Source: Lentzea sp. NBRC 102530 (lineage in GTDB: Bacteria > Actinomycetota > Actinomycetes > Mycobacteriales > Pseudonocardiaceae). From it: a stretch of DNA of 64,000 nucleotides. Below are positions 41,781 through 50,214 of this stretch, in pieces; the first letter of the stretch is position 1; the number at the start of each line of letters is the position of its first letter. Under the pieces are notes generated by a model. That model was not told the DNA's origin. It did not search any database and saw only the letters and a list, made by a program, of their open reading frames with translations. The position numbers and the translations under genes were made by a program. The stretch is taken from positions 248,001-312,000 of the forward strand of contig NZ_BSTF01000007.1 of assembly GCF_030269365.1 (NCBI RefSeq), given 5' to 3'.

Positions 41781-44573
41781 GTGGTCCGCGTGGACTTTCG
41801 CGTGCTCGGGCCGTTGCAGGTGTGGGACGGGGGAACGAGGCTCGCTCTGCCGGGCAGCAGGCACCAGCGGGTGCTGGCCGCGCTGCTGCTGACACCGAAC
41901 GCCGTGGTGACGATCGGCAGGCTGGTCGAGGCGACCTGGGACGGCGAACCACCCGCCACCGCCACCAAGCAGGTCCAGAACTGCGTCTCCGCGCTGCGCG
42001 ACCGCCTCGGCGACACCGGCCAGCGGATCATCGTGACCGACGGTCCCGGTTACCGCGTCGTGGTCGGCGAGGACGACCTCGACCTGCTGCGCTTCACCGC
42101 CTTGGTGGCGCGGGCGCGGCAGGCCGGGGAACGCGGTGCCGCGCGCGAGGCCGTGACCGAGATGCGGGCGGCGTTGCGGCTGTGGCGCGGACCGGCGCTC
42201 AGCGGGCTGGGCGCGAGTGCGCTCGACGGCCGGGCCGCGCGGCTGGACGAACAGCGGCTGGACGCGTTCGAGGCCTGCGTCGACTGGCAGCTCGCGCTGG
42301 GCCAGCACCGGCAGGTCGTCGACGAGCTGGCCGAGGTCGCCGCCGAGAACCCCTTGCGGGAGCGGGTGCACGGGCAGCTGATGCTCGCCCTCGACCGCTG
42401 CGAACGGCAGGCCGACGCGCTGCTGGTGTTCGAGAGGCTGCGGACGACCCTGGCGGAGGAGCTCGGCCTCGACCCCGGCCAGGAGATCCGGGACCTGCAC
42501 GAACGCGTGCTGCGCGGTGAGACGCGACCTCCCGCGCGCCCTGCGGACGCCGACGGGTTCGCGAGGCCCGGCGAACTCGACCGGGCCGCGGCGGAACTCG
42601 CGGCGGCGATCGGCAGGCAGTGGACGGCCGAGGTCGAGCTCCGGTCGCTCGACCGGCCGCGTCCCGTGCCGCTGACGTGGGCGAGCACCGCGCGGGAGGT
42701 GGCCGCCGCGGCCTCGTCGGTGCTGGGCACGCGGCCGGGCGAGGTGCCGGAACGGCTGGAGCTGAGCGGTGACCTCACCGACGTCGTCGAGTCGTTGCGC
42801 AAGATCCCGGCACGTCAGCTCGTGGTGCTCGGCGAGCCGGGAGCGGGCAAGTCGGTGCTGGCGATCCTGCTGACGCTCGGGCTGCTCGCGGACCCCCGGC
42901 CGGGTGAACCGGTGCCGGTGCTGTTGTCCCTGACGTCGTGGAACCCGCATACCGAGCACCTGCACGCGTGGCTGGCCCGCCGGTTGGTCGAGGAGCACCC
43001 CGGACTCGGCAACGCCGGCACGTACGGGCGGGACGCGGCGTTGCGGCTGGTGCTCGAGGGGCGGGTCATGCCGGTGCTCGACGGCCTCGACGAGACGCCG
43101 CCGGGCCTGCACACGGCCGCGATCGACGCCATCGACAGGGCCGTCGCGGGTGGACGGCCACTCGTGCTGACCTGCCGGGGCGACGAGTACGAGGCGGCGG
43201 TGCGGGAGGAGGGCGCGTTCCTGCTCCGTGCCGCCGTGGTGGAGATCGAACCCGTGCGCGCGCAGGACGCGATCGACTTCCTCACCGCGCGACGGCGGAC
43301 CGGCGAGACGCGGTGGCAGCCGGTGGTGCAGGCGCTGCGGCGGGAACCTTCGAGCGCGCTCGCGCGGGCGTTGCGCACGCCGTTGATGGTCGACCTGGCC
43401 CAGACCGCCTACCGCGATCCCGCGAGCGATCCCGGCGAGCTGTGCGACACCACGCGGTTCCCCGACCGGGCGGCGGTCGAACGGCACCTGCTCGACGCGT
43501 ACCTGCCCGCCGTCTACAGCGACCGCCCGGTTCCGCCCGGCAGCGCCACCCGAGCGCGCCACTACGACCTCACCGACGCACGGCGCTGGCTCGGTTTCCT
43601 CGCCCGCCACCTGGGCGGCACGCACGACTTCGCCTGGTGGCGGCTCGACCGCGCGGTGCCGCCGACGATCGCGGGCCTGCTGCTGGGACTGCCGCCCGCG
43701 GTGCTGTTCACGCTCACCGGCTGGTTCGCGGCCGGCCCCGCGATCGGGGTCGTCTACGGCGTCTCGTTCGGCGCCGCCGGGTTCATCACGCACCGGGCGA
43801 TGCGCCGGCCGGGTCCGCTGCGGGTCGAGGCGAGGTTCGCGGGCACCGCGGCCGGGTTCGCCCGGCGGTTCGCCATCGGCGCGGTGATCGGGGTCAGCCT
43901 CGGGTTCGGCTGGTCCCTCCCGGTGTGGGTGGCCTGCCTGATCTCGGCGGTGTTCGGCCTGGCCGTCGGGGTGCACGTGTGGCTCGACACCCCGCTCGAC
44001 GCGAACCGCGTCTCCAGCCCCGGCACCGTGCTGCGCGACGACCGCAGGGCGGCGCTCTCCCTGACCGCGTCGTTCGCGGTGTCGCTCAGCCTGTTCTTCA
44101 CGCTGGCGCTGCTGCTGACCCCGGACGATCCCACGACCGAGATCCTGAACGGCCGCTTCGACGTGGTCCTGGGCGTGGCGGGCGGGCTGGCCGCGGGTCT
44201 GCTCGGCTGGTTCCTGATCCCCCGTCCCGGCGGTCTCGCCTACGCCGTCGCGGGTGCGCTCATCGGAGGCCAGGTCTTCGAACCGACCCGCAGCGTCGCG
44301 CAGGCGTGCCTCGCGGGCGGGCTGTTCGGGCTCTCGGTGGGGCTGAGCGTCTGGTTCGCCAGGGCGTCCGGATCGCTCGGTCCCGCGGTCTGCTGGCTCG
44401 CCGCGAGGGGCCGCGTTCCGTGGCGGTTCCTGACGTTCCTCGACGACGCCCACCGCCGCGGCGTGCTCCGGCAGGTCGGCGCGGTCTACCAGTTCCGGCA
44501 CGTCCGGCTCCAGGAACGGCTCGCCCAGCCGCAGGTCAGCGGTGGTGAGGACGGAACGAGGACGAAACGGTGA
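41781..44573 (+). CDS. BTAD DNA-binding domain fused to NACHT NTPase and membrane domain
   Basis: 930 residues with an unusual order. Residues 1-95 are an OmpR-type winged helix (FRVLGPLQVWDGGTRLALPG, RLVEATWDGEPPATATKQVQ). About 100-245 is a BTAD domain. A NACHT NTPase follows: Walker A VVLGEPGAGKSVLAILL near 350 and Walker B VMPVLDGLDETP near 430, with GRPLVLTCRGDEY. About eight membrane helices occupy 626-873 (LLLGLPPAVLFTLTGWFAAG and later ones), ending in a short cytosolic tail, YQFRHVRLQERLAQ. This predicts a transcription factor tethered to the membrane. GTG start at 41781; TATCTT (41763-41768) 12 nt upstream is a possible -10. Targets unknown. Confidence 0.8.
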   Translation: MVRVDFRVLGPLQVWDGGTRLALPGSRHQRVLAALLLTPNAVVTIGRLVEATWDGEPPATATKQVQNCVSALRDRLGDTGQRIIVTDGPGYRVVVGEDDLDLLRFTALVARARQAGERGAAREAVTEMRAALRLWRGPALSGLGASALDGRAARLDEQRLDAFEACVDWQLALGQHRQVVDELAEVAAENPLRERVHGQLMLALDRCERQADALLVFERLRTTLAEELGLDPGQEIRDLHERVLRGETRPPARPADADGFARPGELDRAAAELAAAIGRQWTAEVELRSLDRPRPVPLTWASTAREVAAAASSVLGTRPGEVPERLELSGDLTDVVESLRKIPARQLVVLGEPGAGKSVLAILLTLGLLADPRPGEPVPVLLSLTSWNPHTEHLHAWLARRLVEEHPGLGNAGTYGRDAALRLVLEGRVMPVLDGLDETPPGLHTAAIDAIDRAVAGGRPLVLTCRGDEYEAAVREEGAFLLRAAVVEIEPVRAQDAIDFLTARRRTGETRWQPVVQALRREPSSALARALRTPLMVDLAQTAYRDPASDPGELCDTTRFPDRAAVERHLLDAYLPAVYSDRPVPPGSATRARHYDLTDARRWLGFLARHLGGTHDFAWWRLDRAVPPTIAGLLLGLPPAVLFTLTGWFAAGPAIGVVYGVSFGAAGFITHRAMRRPGPLRVEARFAGTAAGFARRFAIGAVIGVSLGFGWSLPVWVACLISAVFGLAVGVHVWLDTPLDANRVSSPGTVLRDDRRAALSLTASFAVSLSLFFTLALLLTPDDPTTEILNGRFDVVLGVAGGLAAGLLGWFLIPRPGGLAYAVAGALIGGQVFEPTRSVAQACLAGGLFGLSVGLSVWFARASGSLGPAVCWLAARGRVPWRFLTFLDDAHRRGVLRQVGAVYQFRHVRLQERLAQPQVSGGEDGTRTKR

Positions 44574-44635
44574 CGGCGGCTGCGCGTCATGGAGACGGCC
44601 GGCAGGGGGTCGGCCAGTGGAGAGGAACAACCTTG

Positions 44636-45073
44636 ATGCGCATCCTGAAACGAGCCGGACTCGCCCTGGGGGCCGCGGCGCTGCTCGCCGCCACGACCGC
44701 GGGAACGGCCAGCGCGGCGCCGTCCTCGTTCGACGTCGTGGTGAAGCACAGCTCCGGCGTGATCGTCGGCCGGCTCACCGGCACCATCGCGTGGTCGTCG
44801 TCCGGGAGGACGGTCATGCTCACGAACCAGTACCTGTCGGTCAAGTCCGGCGAGTGCGTGGAGGGCGCCTTCGCCGGTTACCAGGGCAACACGCGGGTGG
44901 CCGGCCCGGCCACGCTGGACCCGCAGTGCGCCAGCACGCCCGTCGGGGACGTCTCCCTGGGCACGACCGTCGCGGGTGGCATCCACCAGGCCAACATCCA
45001 GCTGATCGACCACGAACACCGGAACAAGGCCTCCGTCGCCTGCCGCAGGACCGCCTCGGTCTGCACGTCCTGA
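44636..45073 (+). CDS. small secreted protein of unknown function
   Basis: 145 residues with a clear Sec signal (RILKRAGLALGAAALLAATTAGTASA, cleaved near 27). The mature part of about 115 residues is beta-rich with four Cys (GECVEG, PQCAS, VACRR, VCTS) that could make two disulfides. No family recognised. ATG at 44636 has GAGAGGAA about 8 nt upstream. It begins 62 bp after the BTAD-NACHT gene on the same strand and could be co-transcribed. It converges on the NTF2-like gene across a 16-bp hairpin. Confidence 0.65.
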   Translation: MRILKRAGLALGAAALLAATTAGTASAAPSSFDVVVKHSSGVIVGRLTGTIAWSSSGRTVMLTNQYLSVKSGECVEGAFAGYQGNTRVAGPATLDPQCASTPVGDVSLGTTVAGGIHQANIQLIDHEHRNKASVACRRTASVCTS

Positions 45074-45078
45074 CAGGT

Positions 45079-45114
45079 GACGCGCCCGTGGTGCCGGTGC
45101 ACCACGGGCGCGTC
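45079..45114. terminator. bidirectional 16-bp hairpin terminator
   Basis: GACGCGCCCGTGGTGC (45079-45094) pairs perfectly with GCACCACGGGCGCGTC (45099-45114) around CGGT, between two convergent genes. Confidence 0.8.
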
Positions 45115-45120
45115 CGTCCG

Positions 45121-45735
45121 TCAGCCGAGGCCGATCTGCGCGTAGAACGCCTGGTTGTCCCAGAACAGGAACTCCTCGTCCATCGTGCCGCGCCGGTTCC
45201 ACAGCCCGATCGTGGCCATGTTGATCGCGTACTTCCTGCCGGTCGGTGCGATGAACCCGCCCTTCCCGTCCGGCATCGGCCGCGTGAACGTGCCCAGCAT
45301 GACGCCCGCCACCGCCGTCAGCCCACCGTTCGCGACCCGCAGGTAGTGCGACTCGATGCGGGTGTCGGGCGCCCACACGAAGAGCGCCTTGAGGTCCTCG
45401 ACGTGCTTGTCGATGCCGTCGGTGTAGTGGCCGTCGGGCCAGTGCACGCGGATGTTGCGGGCGTGGCTCTCTCCCAGCCGCGCCCACTTCTCGTGGCTGA
45501 AGACGTCGAAGTCGAGTTCGTCGAACGTCCTGAGGTTCTCGCGTTCCTCCCTGGTCAGGTCCTTGGCCGGCGGCGGGTTCGGCACCGGCGTGGTGGCCGG
45601 GTCGGGCAGGGGCGTCCACGGCGAGTAGCCCGCCGGGGCCGCTGCTTCGGCGACGCCACCGGTGACGGCGGCCAGCGCCATCGCACCGAACGCGGCGGTG
45701 CTGCCCTGCGTGATGAGCGAACGACGGTTGAGCAT
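45121..45735 (-). CDS. Tat-exported SnoaL/NTF2-like protein
   Basis: 204 residues. The N-terminus LNRRSLITQGSTAAFGAMALAA is a twin-arginine signal, so it is exported folded. The mature domain is the ester-cyclase type of SnoaL-like fold: FDVFSHEKWARLGESHARNIRVHWPDG (in two pieces), HYTDGIDKHVEDLKALFVWAPDTRI, and TMDEEFLFWDNQAFYAQIGLG at the end. Proteins of this group bind small ligands; enzymatic activity is unproven. ATG at 45735 is chosen for the Tat signal and GGAAGGTG upstream. An AGTTAG inverted repeat lies in the promoter region. Confidence 0.78.
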   Translation of the reverse strand: MLNRRSLITQGSTAAFGAMALAAVTGGVAEAAAPAGYSPWTPLPDPATTPVPNPPPAKDLTREERENLRTFDELDFDVFSHEKWARLGESHARNIRVHWPDGHYTDGIDKHVEDLKALFVWAPDTRIESHYLRVANGGLTAVAGVMLGTFTRPMPDGKGGFIAPTGRKYAINMATIGLWNRRGTMDEEFLFWDNQAFYAQIGLG

Positions 45736-45776
45736 CTCGGACACCTTCCACTGGACTGGTGCCCGAGAGCATTGCA

Positions 45777-45791
45777 CTAACTTCTAGTTAG
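45777..45791. promoter_or_regulatory. inverted repeat upstream of the Tat-exported protein
   Basis: CTAACT-TCT-AGTTAG (45777-45791) is a perfect 6-bp inverted repeat, 42 bp upstream of the ATG at 45735. It is the style of a TetR/MarR site in an AT-richer pocket; the cognate regulator is unknown. Confidence 0.35.
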
Positions 45792-45817
45792 CGCTATCCC
45801 CTGGTTTGCGCTGTGAG

Positions 45818-46609
45818 CTAGCTAGCAGCGATCGACTCGATGACGCCCTCCGCGATCGGGGTGGCGGTTTCGGCGTAGCGGGTGGCGAGGGCCTGGAACA
45901 GCTGCTCGGCCTCGATCGCCGGCCAGTCGCGGTCCAGCAGTTCGGCGGGCAGGTGCGGGTCCTGGCGGACGAGGTCGAGCCAGTCGCAGTGCAGCAGGAG
46001 CTGGCGGGCGAGGTCGTCCGGCGCGTCGAGCGGATTGCGCCAGCGGGCGAGGAAGTCCTGGTAGCGGGCACCGATCGCGGCCGTGTCGAACGCGCGGCGC
46101 GCCAGGTCGGAGGCTTCGGTCGGCTTCGCGTGCTGCGCGGTGAAGACCGTGACGTTCTCCGCGAGCGACTCGACCAGCGCGGTGACGTCGCGGGTGCCCG
46201 GCGCGATCCACAGGCCGTTCTGCACCGGTCCGAAGCCCGCCCACTGCAGCTGCGAGCGCAGGTCGTGCCGTTCGCCGCGGCGCCCCTCCGGCAGCGAGAA
46301 CCCGACGAGCGTCCAGGTGCCGTCCCAGTCCCGGTTCACCGCGCCGCGCTGCCAGATGCGCTGCTCGCCGTCGCGCAGGACCTCCGTGGCGCGCGGCGTC
46401 AGTCCGAAGTAGACCTTGCGGCCGTTGCGGTGCTTGGCGAGCAGGCCGCGCGAGGTCATCCGGGTCAGCGTCGAGCGGACGGCCTCCTCCGAGACGTCCA
46501 CGCGCGCGAACACGTCGATCACGCTGCCCGAGTAGACCGCGATGTCGCGGCCGAACACGTACAGACCCAGGAAGTTGAGCATCAAGGACTGGGGCGTCAC
46601 GCTGCTCAC
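45818..46609 (-). CDS. PaaX-family transcriptional repressor
   Basis: 263 residues with the three PaaX parts: N-terminal winged helix (SEEAVRSTLTRMTSRGLLAKH), central Cas2-like domain (WDGTWTLVGFSLPEGRRGERHDL), and C-terminal helical domain (DFLARWRNPLDAPDDLARQL). PaaX-type repressors sense an aryl- or acyl-CoA. It diverges from the catabolic operon starting at 46667, and the palindrome ATGTTG-GG-CAACAT between them is the likely operator, so it should repress that operon until the CoA ester forms (inference). GTG start at 46609. Confidence 0.88.
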   Translation of the reverse strand: MSSVTPQSLMLNFLGLYVFGRDIAVYSGSVIDVFARVDVSEEAVRSTLTRMTSRGLLAKHRNGRKVYFGLTPRATEVLRDGEQRIWQRGAVNRDWDGTWTLVGFSLPEGRRGERHDLRSQLQWAGFGPVQNGLWIAPGTRDVTALVESLAENVTVFTAQHAKPTEASDLARRAFDTAAIGARYQDFLARWRNPLDAPDDLARQLLLHCDWLDLVRQDPHLPAELLDRDWPAIEAEQLFQALATRYAETATPIAEGVIESIAAS

Positions 46610-46614
46610 GATAC

Positions 46615-46659
46615 ATGTTGGGCAACATCTAGACGAGCGTCACGATAGTGCCCTACTTT
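46615..46659. promoter_or_regulatory. PaaX operator and catabolic-operon -10 box
   Basis: ATGTTG-GG-CAACAT (46615-46628) is a perfect inverted repeat. TCACGATA occurs on each side of it, at 46606-46613 and 46640-46647. TACTTT (46654-46659) ends 7 nt before the ATG at 46667, so the operon mRNA appears leaderless. Confidence 0.5.
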
Positions 46660-46666
46660 GGGTGCC

Positions 46667-47545
46667 ATGATGCTGTCGGGAAAGGTCGCGATCGTCACCG
46701 GAGCCGGGCGCGGGCTGGGCCGGGCGTACGCGGAAGCGTTGGCGCGCAACGGGGCCGGCGTCGTCGTCAACGACGTGGACGAGTCGGTCACCGAACTCGC
46801 CGAGCAGATCGGGGGCGTGGCGGTGATCGCGCCGGTCGGGCCCGCCTCGACCGCCGACCGCCTCGTCGCGGCCGCCGTCGAGGAGTTCGGGCGGCTCGAC
46901 GTGCTGGTCACCAACGCGGGAATCCTGCGCGACCGGGTGCTGTGGAAGATGAGCGACGACGACTTCGACGCCGTGATCGACGTACACCTGCGCGGCACGT
47001 TCACCTGCGCCCGCGCGGCGGCGGTCCGGATGCGCGAGCAGGGCACCGGCGGCAGTCTCGTGCTGGTCTCCTCCCCCGCCGGTCAGCGCGGCAACTTCGG
47101 GCAGACCAACTACGCGGCCGCGAAGGCCGGAATCGCCGCCATGGCGAGGACCTGGGCGTTGGAGCTCGCCCGCTCCGACATCGCCGTGAACGCGATCGTG
47201 CCGGTCGCCGCGACCGAGATGACCAGGACGATCCCCGCTTTCGCGCCGCTGATCGAGGAGTCCGAACGGACCGGGGAGCCGTTGCCGGCGTGGCTGCGGC
47301 GCGACGAGGGTCTCGGCACGGTCGAGGACGCCGCCTCGTTGATCGTCTACCTGGCCTCGGACGCGGCGAAAGGTGTGACCGGGCAGGCGATCGGCATCGG
47401 CGGCGACCGGCTCGCGCTCTGGTCGCACCCCGCCGAGAAGCAGGTCCAGTTCGCCGACGGCGGCTGGACCGCCGACGGGATCGCGGCGGGCTTCGCGGAG
47501 TTCGAGCCCGAGCCCTACGGCATCCCGGCACCGGTGGCGCCGTGA
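46667..47545 (+). CDS. SDR, (3R)-hydroxyacyl-CoA dehydrogenase-like (MFE-2 type)
   Basis: 292-residue short-chain dehydrogenase. NAD(P) motif VAIVTGAGRGLGRAYAEAL (about 8-26), NAG in VLVTNAGILRDRV, and catalytic Tyr/Lys in NFGQTNYAAAKAG. The RGNFGQTNY context and C-terminal extension resemble the dehydrogenase part of multifunctional enzyme type 2. With the MaoC hydratase two genes on, it forms a split version of that enzyme. Predicted role: oxidise a 3-hydroxyacyl-CoA to the 3-oxo form. First gene of the PaaX-controlled operon; ATG at 46667 is leaderless. Its stop overlaps the next start (GTGA). Confidence 0.82.
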   Translation: MMLSGKVAIVTGAGRGLGRAYAEALARNGAGVVVNDVDESVTELAEQIGGVAVIAPVGPASTADRLVAAAVEEFGRLDVLVTNAGILRDRVLWKMSDDDFDAVIDVHLRGTFTCARAAAVRMREQGTGGSLVLVSSPAGQRGNFGQTNYAAAKAGIAAMARTWALELARSDIAVNAIVPVAATEMTRTIPAFAPLIEESERTGEPLPAWLRRDEGLGTVEDAASLIVYLASDAAKGVTGQAIGIGGDRLALWSHPAEKQVQFADGGWTADGIAAGFAEFEPEPYGIPAPVAP

Positions 47546-48432
47546 ACGTTCCCCGGATGAACGTGGAGGACCTGGTCGCGATCGACGTCCACACGCACGC
47601 GGAGATCTCGCGTGACGGCCACAGTTCGTTGTCCCCCGCGCTGGTCGAGGCGTCCGCCAAGTACTTCAGGACCGCGCACCGGCAGCCGACGATCGCCGAG
47701 ACCGCGGAGATCTACCGCGAGCGGAACATGGCCGCGGTGATCTTCACGGTCGACGCGGAGCACGCCACCGGTCACCCCCGGATCTCCAACGAGGAGGTCG
47801 CCGCGTCCTGCGCGGAGCACGCCGACGTGCTGATCCCGTTCGCGAGCGTCGACCCGTGGAAGGGCCGCGCCGCCGTCCGCGAGGCCCGCAGGCTGGTCGA
47901 GGAGCACGGCGTGCGCGGGTTCAAGTTCCACCCGAGCCTGCAGGACTTCTCGCCGGACGACCGGATGGCGTACCCGCTGTACGAGGTGATCGAGGAACTC
48001 GGCGTACCCGCGCTGTTCCACAGTGGACAGACCGGGATCGGCGCCGGGGTGCCCGGCGGCGGCGGGATCAGGTTGCGGCACTCCAACCCGATGCTGGTGG
48101 ACGACGTGGCCGTGGACTTCCCGCACCTGCGGATAGTCCTCGCGCACCCGTCGTTCCCCTGGCAGGACGAGGCTCTGGCCGTCGCGACGCACAAGCCGTT
48201 CGTGTACATCGACCTGTCCGGCTGGTCGCCGAAGTACTTCCCGCCGCAGCTCGTGCGATACGCGAACACCTTGCTGCAGGACAAGGTGTTGTTCGGCTCG
48301 GACCACCCGGTGATCACCCCGGACCGCTGGCTCGCCGACTTCGCGAAGCTCGACCTCTCCGACGACGTGCGCCCCAAGATCCTCAAGCTCAACGCCGCCC
48401 GCTTGCTCGGCCTCGTGAAGGAGGACGCGTGA
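47542..48432 (+). CDS. amidohydrolase-2 family metal hydrolase (CouO-like)
   Basis: 296 residues, TIM-barrel amidohydrolase of the ACMSD/LigJ group. Metal ligands: IDVHTHAEIS near the N-terminus, GFKFHPSLQDF (His), LFHSGQ, VLAHPSFPWQDEAL (His) and FGSDHPVITPDRW (Asp). In the actinobacterial p-hydroxycinnamate pathway a family member (CouO) hydrolyses the 3-oxoacyl-CoA in a retro-Claisen reaction, replacing thiolase (remembered knowledge). That role fits here because no thiolase gene is present. GTG at 47542 overlaps the SDR stop by 4 bp; ATG at 47557 is an alternative. Confidence 0.8.
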   Translation: MNVPRMNVEDLVAIDVHTHAEISRDGHSSLSPALVEASAKYFRTAHRQPTIAETAEIYRERNMAAVIFTVDAEHATGHPRISNEEVAASCAEHADVLIPFASVDPWKGRAAVREARRLVEEHGVRGFKFHPSLQDFSPDDRMAYPLYEVIEELGVPALFHSGQTGIGAGVPGGGGIRLRHSNPMLVDDVAVDFPHLRIVLAHPSFPWQDEALAVATHKPFVYIDLSGWSPKYFPPQLVRYANTLLQDKVLFGSDHPVITPDRWLADFAKLDLSDDVRPKILKLNAARLLGLVKEDA

Positions 48433-48887
48433 CCATCTCCGTGCAGGGAACCGCAGAGCTGAAAGCCCTGGCGGGCAAGAGTCTCGGCCACACCGACTGG
48501 CTCCAGATCGACCAGGTCCGGGTCGACACGTTCGCCGCCGCCACCGACGACCACCAGTGGATCCACGTCGATCCGGAACGTGCCGCCGCCGGGCCGTTCG
48601 GCGGCACGATCGCGCACGGCTACCTGACCCTGGCGCTGCTCATCCCGTTGATGACCGAACTGCTGGACGTCTCCGGGGTGCGGATGAGCCTCAACTACGG
48701 CCTGGACAAGGTGCGGTTCCCCGCTCCCGTCCCGGTCGGCGCCAAGATCCGGCTGGCCGGCCGGGTCGACACCGTCGAGGACGTGGCAGGCGACGGCGTG
48801 CAGCTCACCGTCGACTTCACCGTCGAGATCGAGGGCTCCGCGAAGCCCGCTTGCGTCGCTCGTGCCGTCTACCGCCACTACACATGA
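48429..48887 (+). CDS. MaoC-like enoyl-CoA hydratase
   Basis: 152-residue hotdog hydratase. The (R)-hydratase signature is clear: FAAATDDHQWIHVDPERAAAGPFGGTIAHGYLTL in pieces around 38-72, with catalytic Asp and His in DDHQWIH. It adds water to a 2-enoyl-CoA to give the (3R)-hydroxy form, the substrate of the SDR encoded first in the operon. GTG start overlaps the amidohydrolase stop by 4 bp, so it is translationally coupled. Confidence 0.87.
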   Translation: MTISVQGTAELKALAGKSLGHTDWLQIDQVRVDTFAAATDDHQWIHVDPERAAAGPFGGTIAHGYLTLALLIPLMTELLDVSGVRMSLNYGLDKVRFPAPVPVGAKIRLAGRVDTVEDVAGDGVQLTVDFTVEIEGSAKPACVARAVYRHYT

Positions 48888-48897
48888 GGGTGAAGTC

Positions 48898-50214
48898 ATG
48901 GCGCCAACAACGCAGTTACGCCGTGCCGTCGCGTCGAGCTACCTCGGCAGCGTGATCGAGTACTACGACTTCCTGCTCTACGCCACCGCCTCCGCGATCG
49001 TGTTCAACAAGGTGTTCTTCTCGTCGCTCGACCCGCTGGTCGGCACGATCGCGAGCTTCGGCACGTTCGCCACCGGCTACCTCGCCCGGCCGCTCGGCGG
49101 AGTCCTCTTCGGACACTTCGGTGACCTGCTGGGGCGCAAGAAGATGCTCGTGCTGACCATGAGCCTGATGGGTGTGGCGAGCTTCCTGATCGGCCTGCTG
49201 CCGACGTACGCGCAGGCGGGCTGGCTCGCCCCGGCCGGGCTGGTCCTGCTGCGGGTCGTGCAGGGCGTCTCCGTCGGCGGCGAGTGGGGCGGCGCGGTGC
49301 TGATGTCCGCCGAGCACGCCACGTCGCGGCGCGGTCTGTGGGCGAGCTTCACCAACGCGGGCGCGCCGTCCGGCATGGTGCTGTCGACCCTGGCGTTGAC
49401 CGGCACGGCCGCGCTGGTCGGCGAGCAGGCGTTTCTGGAGTGGGGCTGGCGGGTGCCGTTCCTGCTGAGCATCGTGCTGCTGGGCGTCGGCCTGTTCGTG
49501 CGGCTCAAGGTCGAGGAGACGCCGGTGTTCCAGGCGTCGCGCCGGCGGGGTTCGCTGCCGTTGCTCGACGTGCTGCGCAACCACCCGCGCACGCTGGCGC
49601 TCGGCATCGGCGTCGGGCTCGCGGCGTTCGTCGCGCAGTCGACGCTGACGACGTTCGTGCTGGCCTACGGCGTGCAGGCCGGGGAGAGCCGGCAGACGAT
49701 CCTGAACGCGCTGACGTTGTCGTCGGCACTCGCGGTGGTCGGGATCATCGGCTGGTCGGCGGCGTCCGACCGGTTCGGGCGACGCCCCGTCGTGCTGGCG
49801 GGCGCGGTGCTGATGGCGGCGTTCGGGTTCGCGTTGTTCCCGTTGGTGGACAACGGTTTCGTGGTGATCGCCCTGGTGCTCGGCCAGGCGGTGATCCACC
49901 CGATGATGTACGGGCCGTTGGCCGCGCTGTACAGCGAGCTGTTCAACACCGGCAGCCGGTACACCGGCGCGTCACTCGGCTACCAGCTCGCGGGACTGGG
50001 CGCGGGACTCGCGCCGTTGCTGTTCGCACAGGTGCAGCGGTCGGCGGGGGTGGGCGCGATCCCGGTCATCCTGGCGGGGTTCTGCGTGCTCACGGTCGTG
50101 TGCACGGTGGCGTTGCGGGAGACCAGCCGGACCAGCCTGACGGGAGACGGGGATGCGGAACGCGGGACTGGGCAGCTGGCCACACCGCCGCGCACGCATG
50201 GCGCCGAAGCGTGA
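48898..50214 (+). CDS. MHS-family (MFS) organic-acid/H+ symporter
   Basis: 438 residues, 12 helices. The metabolite-H+ symporter subfamily is recognised by SVIEYYDFLLYATASAIVFN and GHFGDLLGRKKMLVLTM (motif A), plus GGEWGGAVLMSAEHA. Relatives take up shikimate, alpha-ketoglutarate or aromatic acids. Placed between hydratase and CoA ligase it most likely imports the acid that the operon degrades (inference). ATG at 48898 with GAGGGTGAAG upstream. Its 3' end overlaps the CoA-ligase start by 62 bp, an unusually long same-strand overlap. Confidence 0.87.
   Translation: MAPTTQLRRAVASSYLGSVIEYYDFLLYATASAIVFNKVFFSSLDPLVGTIASFGTFATGYLARPLGGVLFGHFGDLLGRKKMLVLTMSLMGVASFLIGLLPTYAQAGWLAPAGLVLLRVVQGVSVGGEWGGAVLMSAEHATSRRGLWASFTNAGAPSGMVLSTLALTGTAALVGEQAFLEWGWRVPFLLSIVLLGVGLFVRLKVEETPVFQASRRRGSLPLLDVLRNHPRTLALGIGVGLAAFVAQSTLTTFVLAYGVQAGESRQTILNALTLSSALAVVGIIGWSAASDRFGRRPVVLAGAVLMAAFGFALFPLVDNGFVVIALVLGQAVIHPMMYGPLAALYSELFNTGSRYTGASLGYQLAGLGAGLAPLLFAQVQRSAGVGAIPVILAGFCVLTVVCTVALRETSRTSLTGDGDAERGTGQLATPPRTHGAEA

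Noticed and set aside
41367..44630. A minus-strand frame of 1087 codons opposite the BTAD-NACHT gene
   Set aside because: The plus-strand frame carries Walker motifs and membrane helices; the antisense reading is charged low-complexity sequence.
45816..45826. AGCTAGCTAGC run as an operator
   Set aside because: It overlaps the final codons and stop of the PaaX gene and is a simple 4-bp repeat; no separate support.
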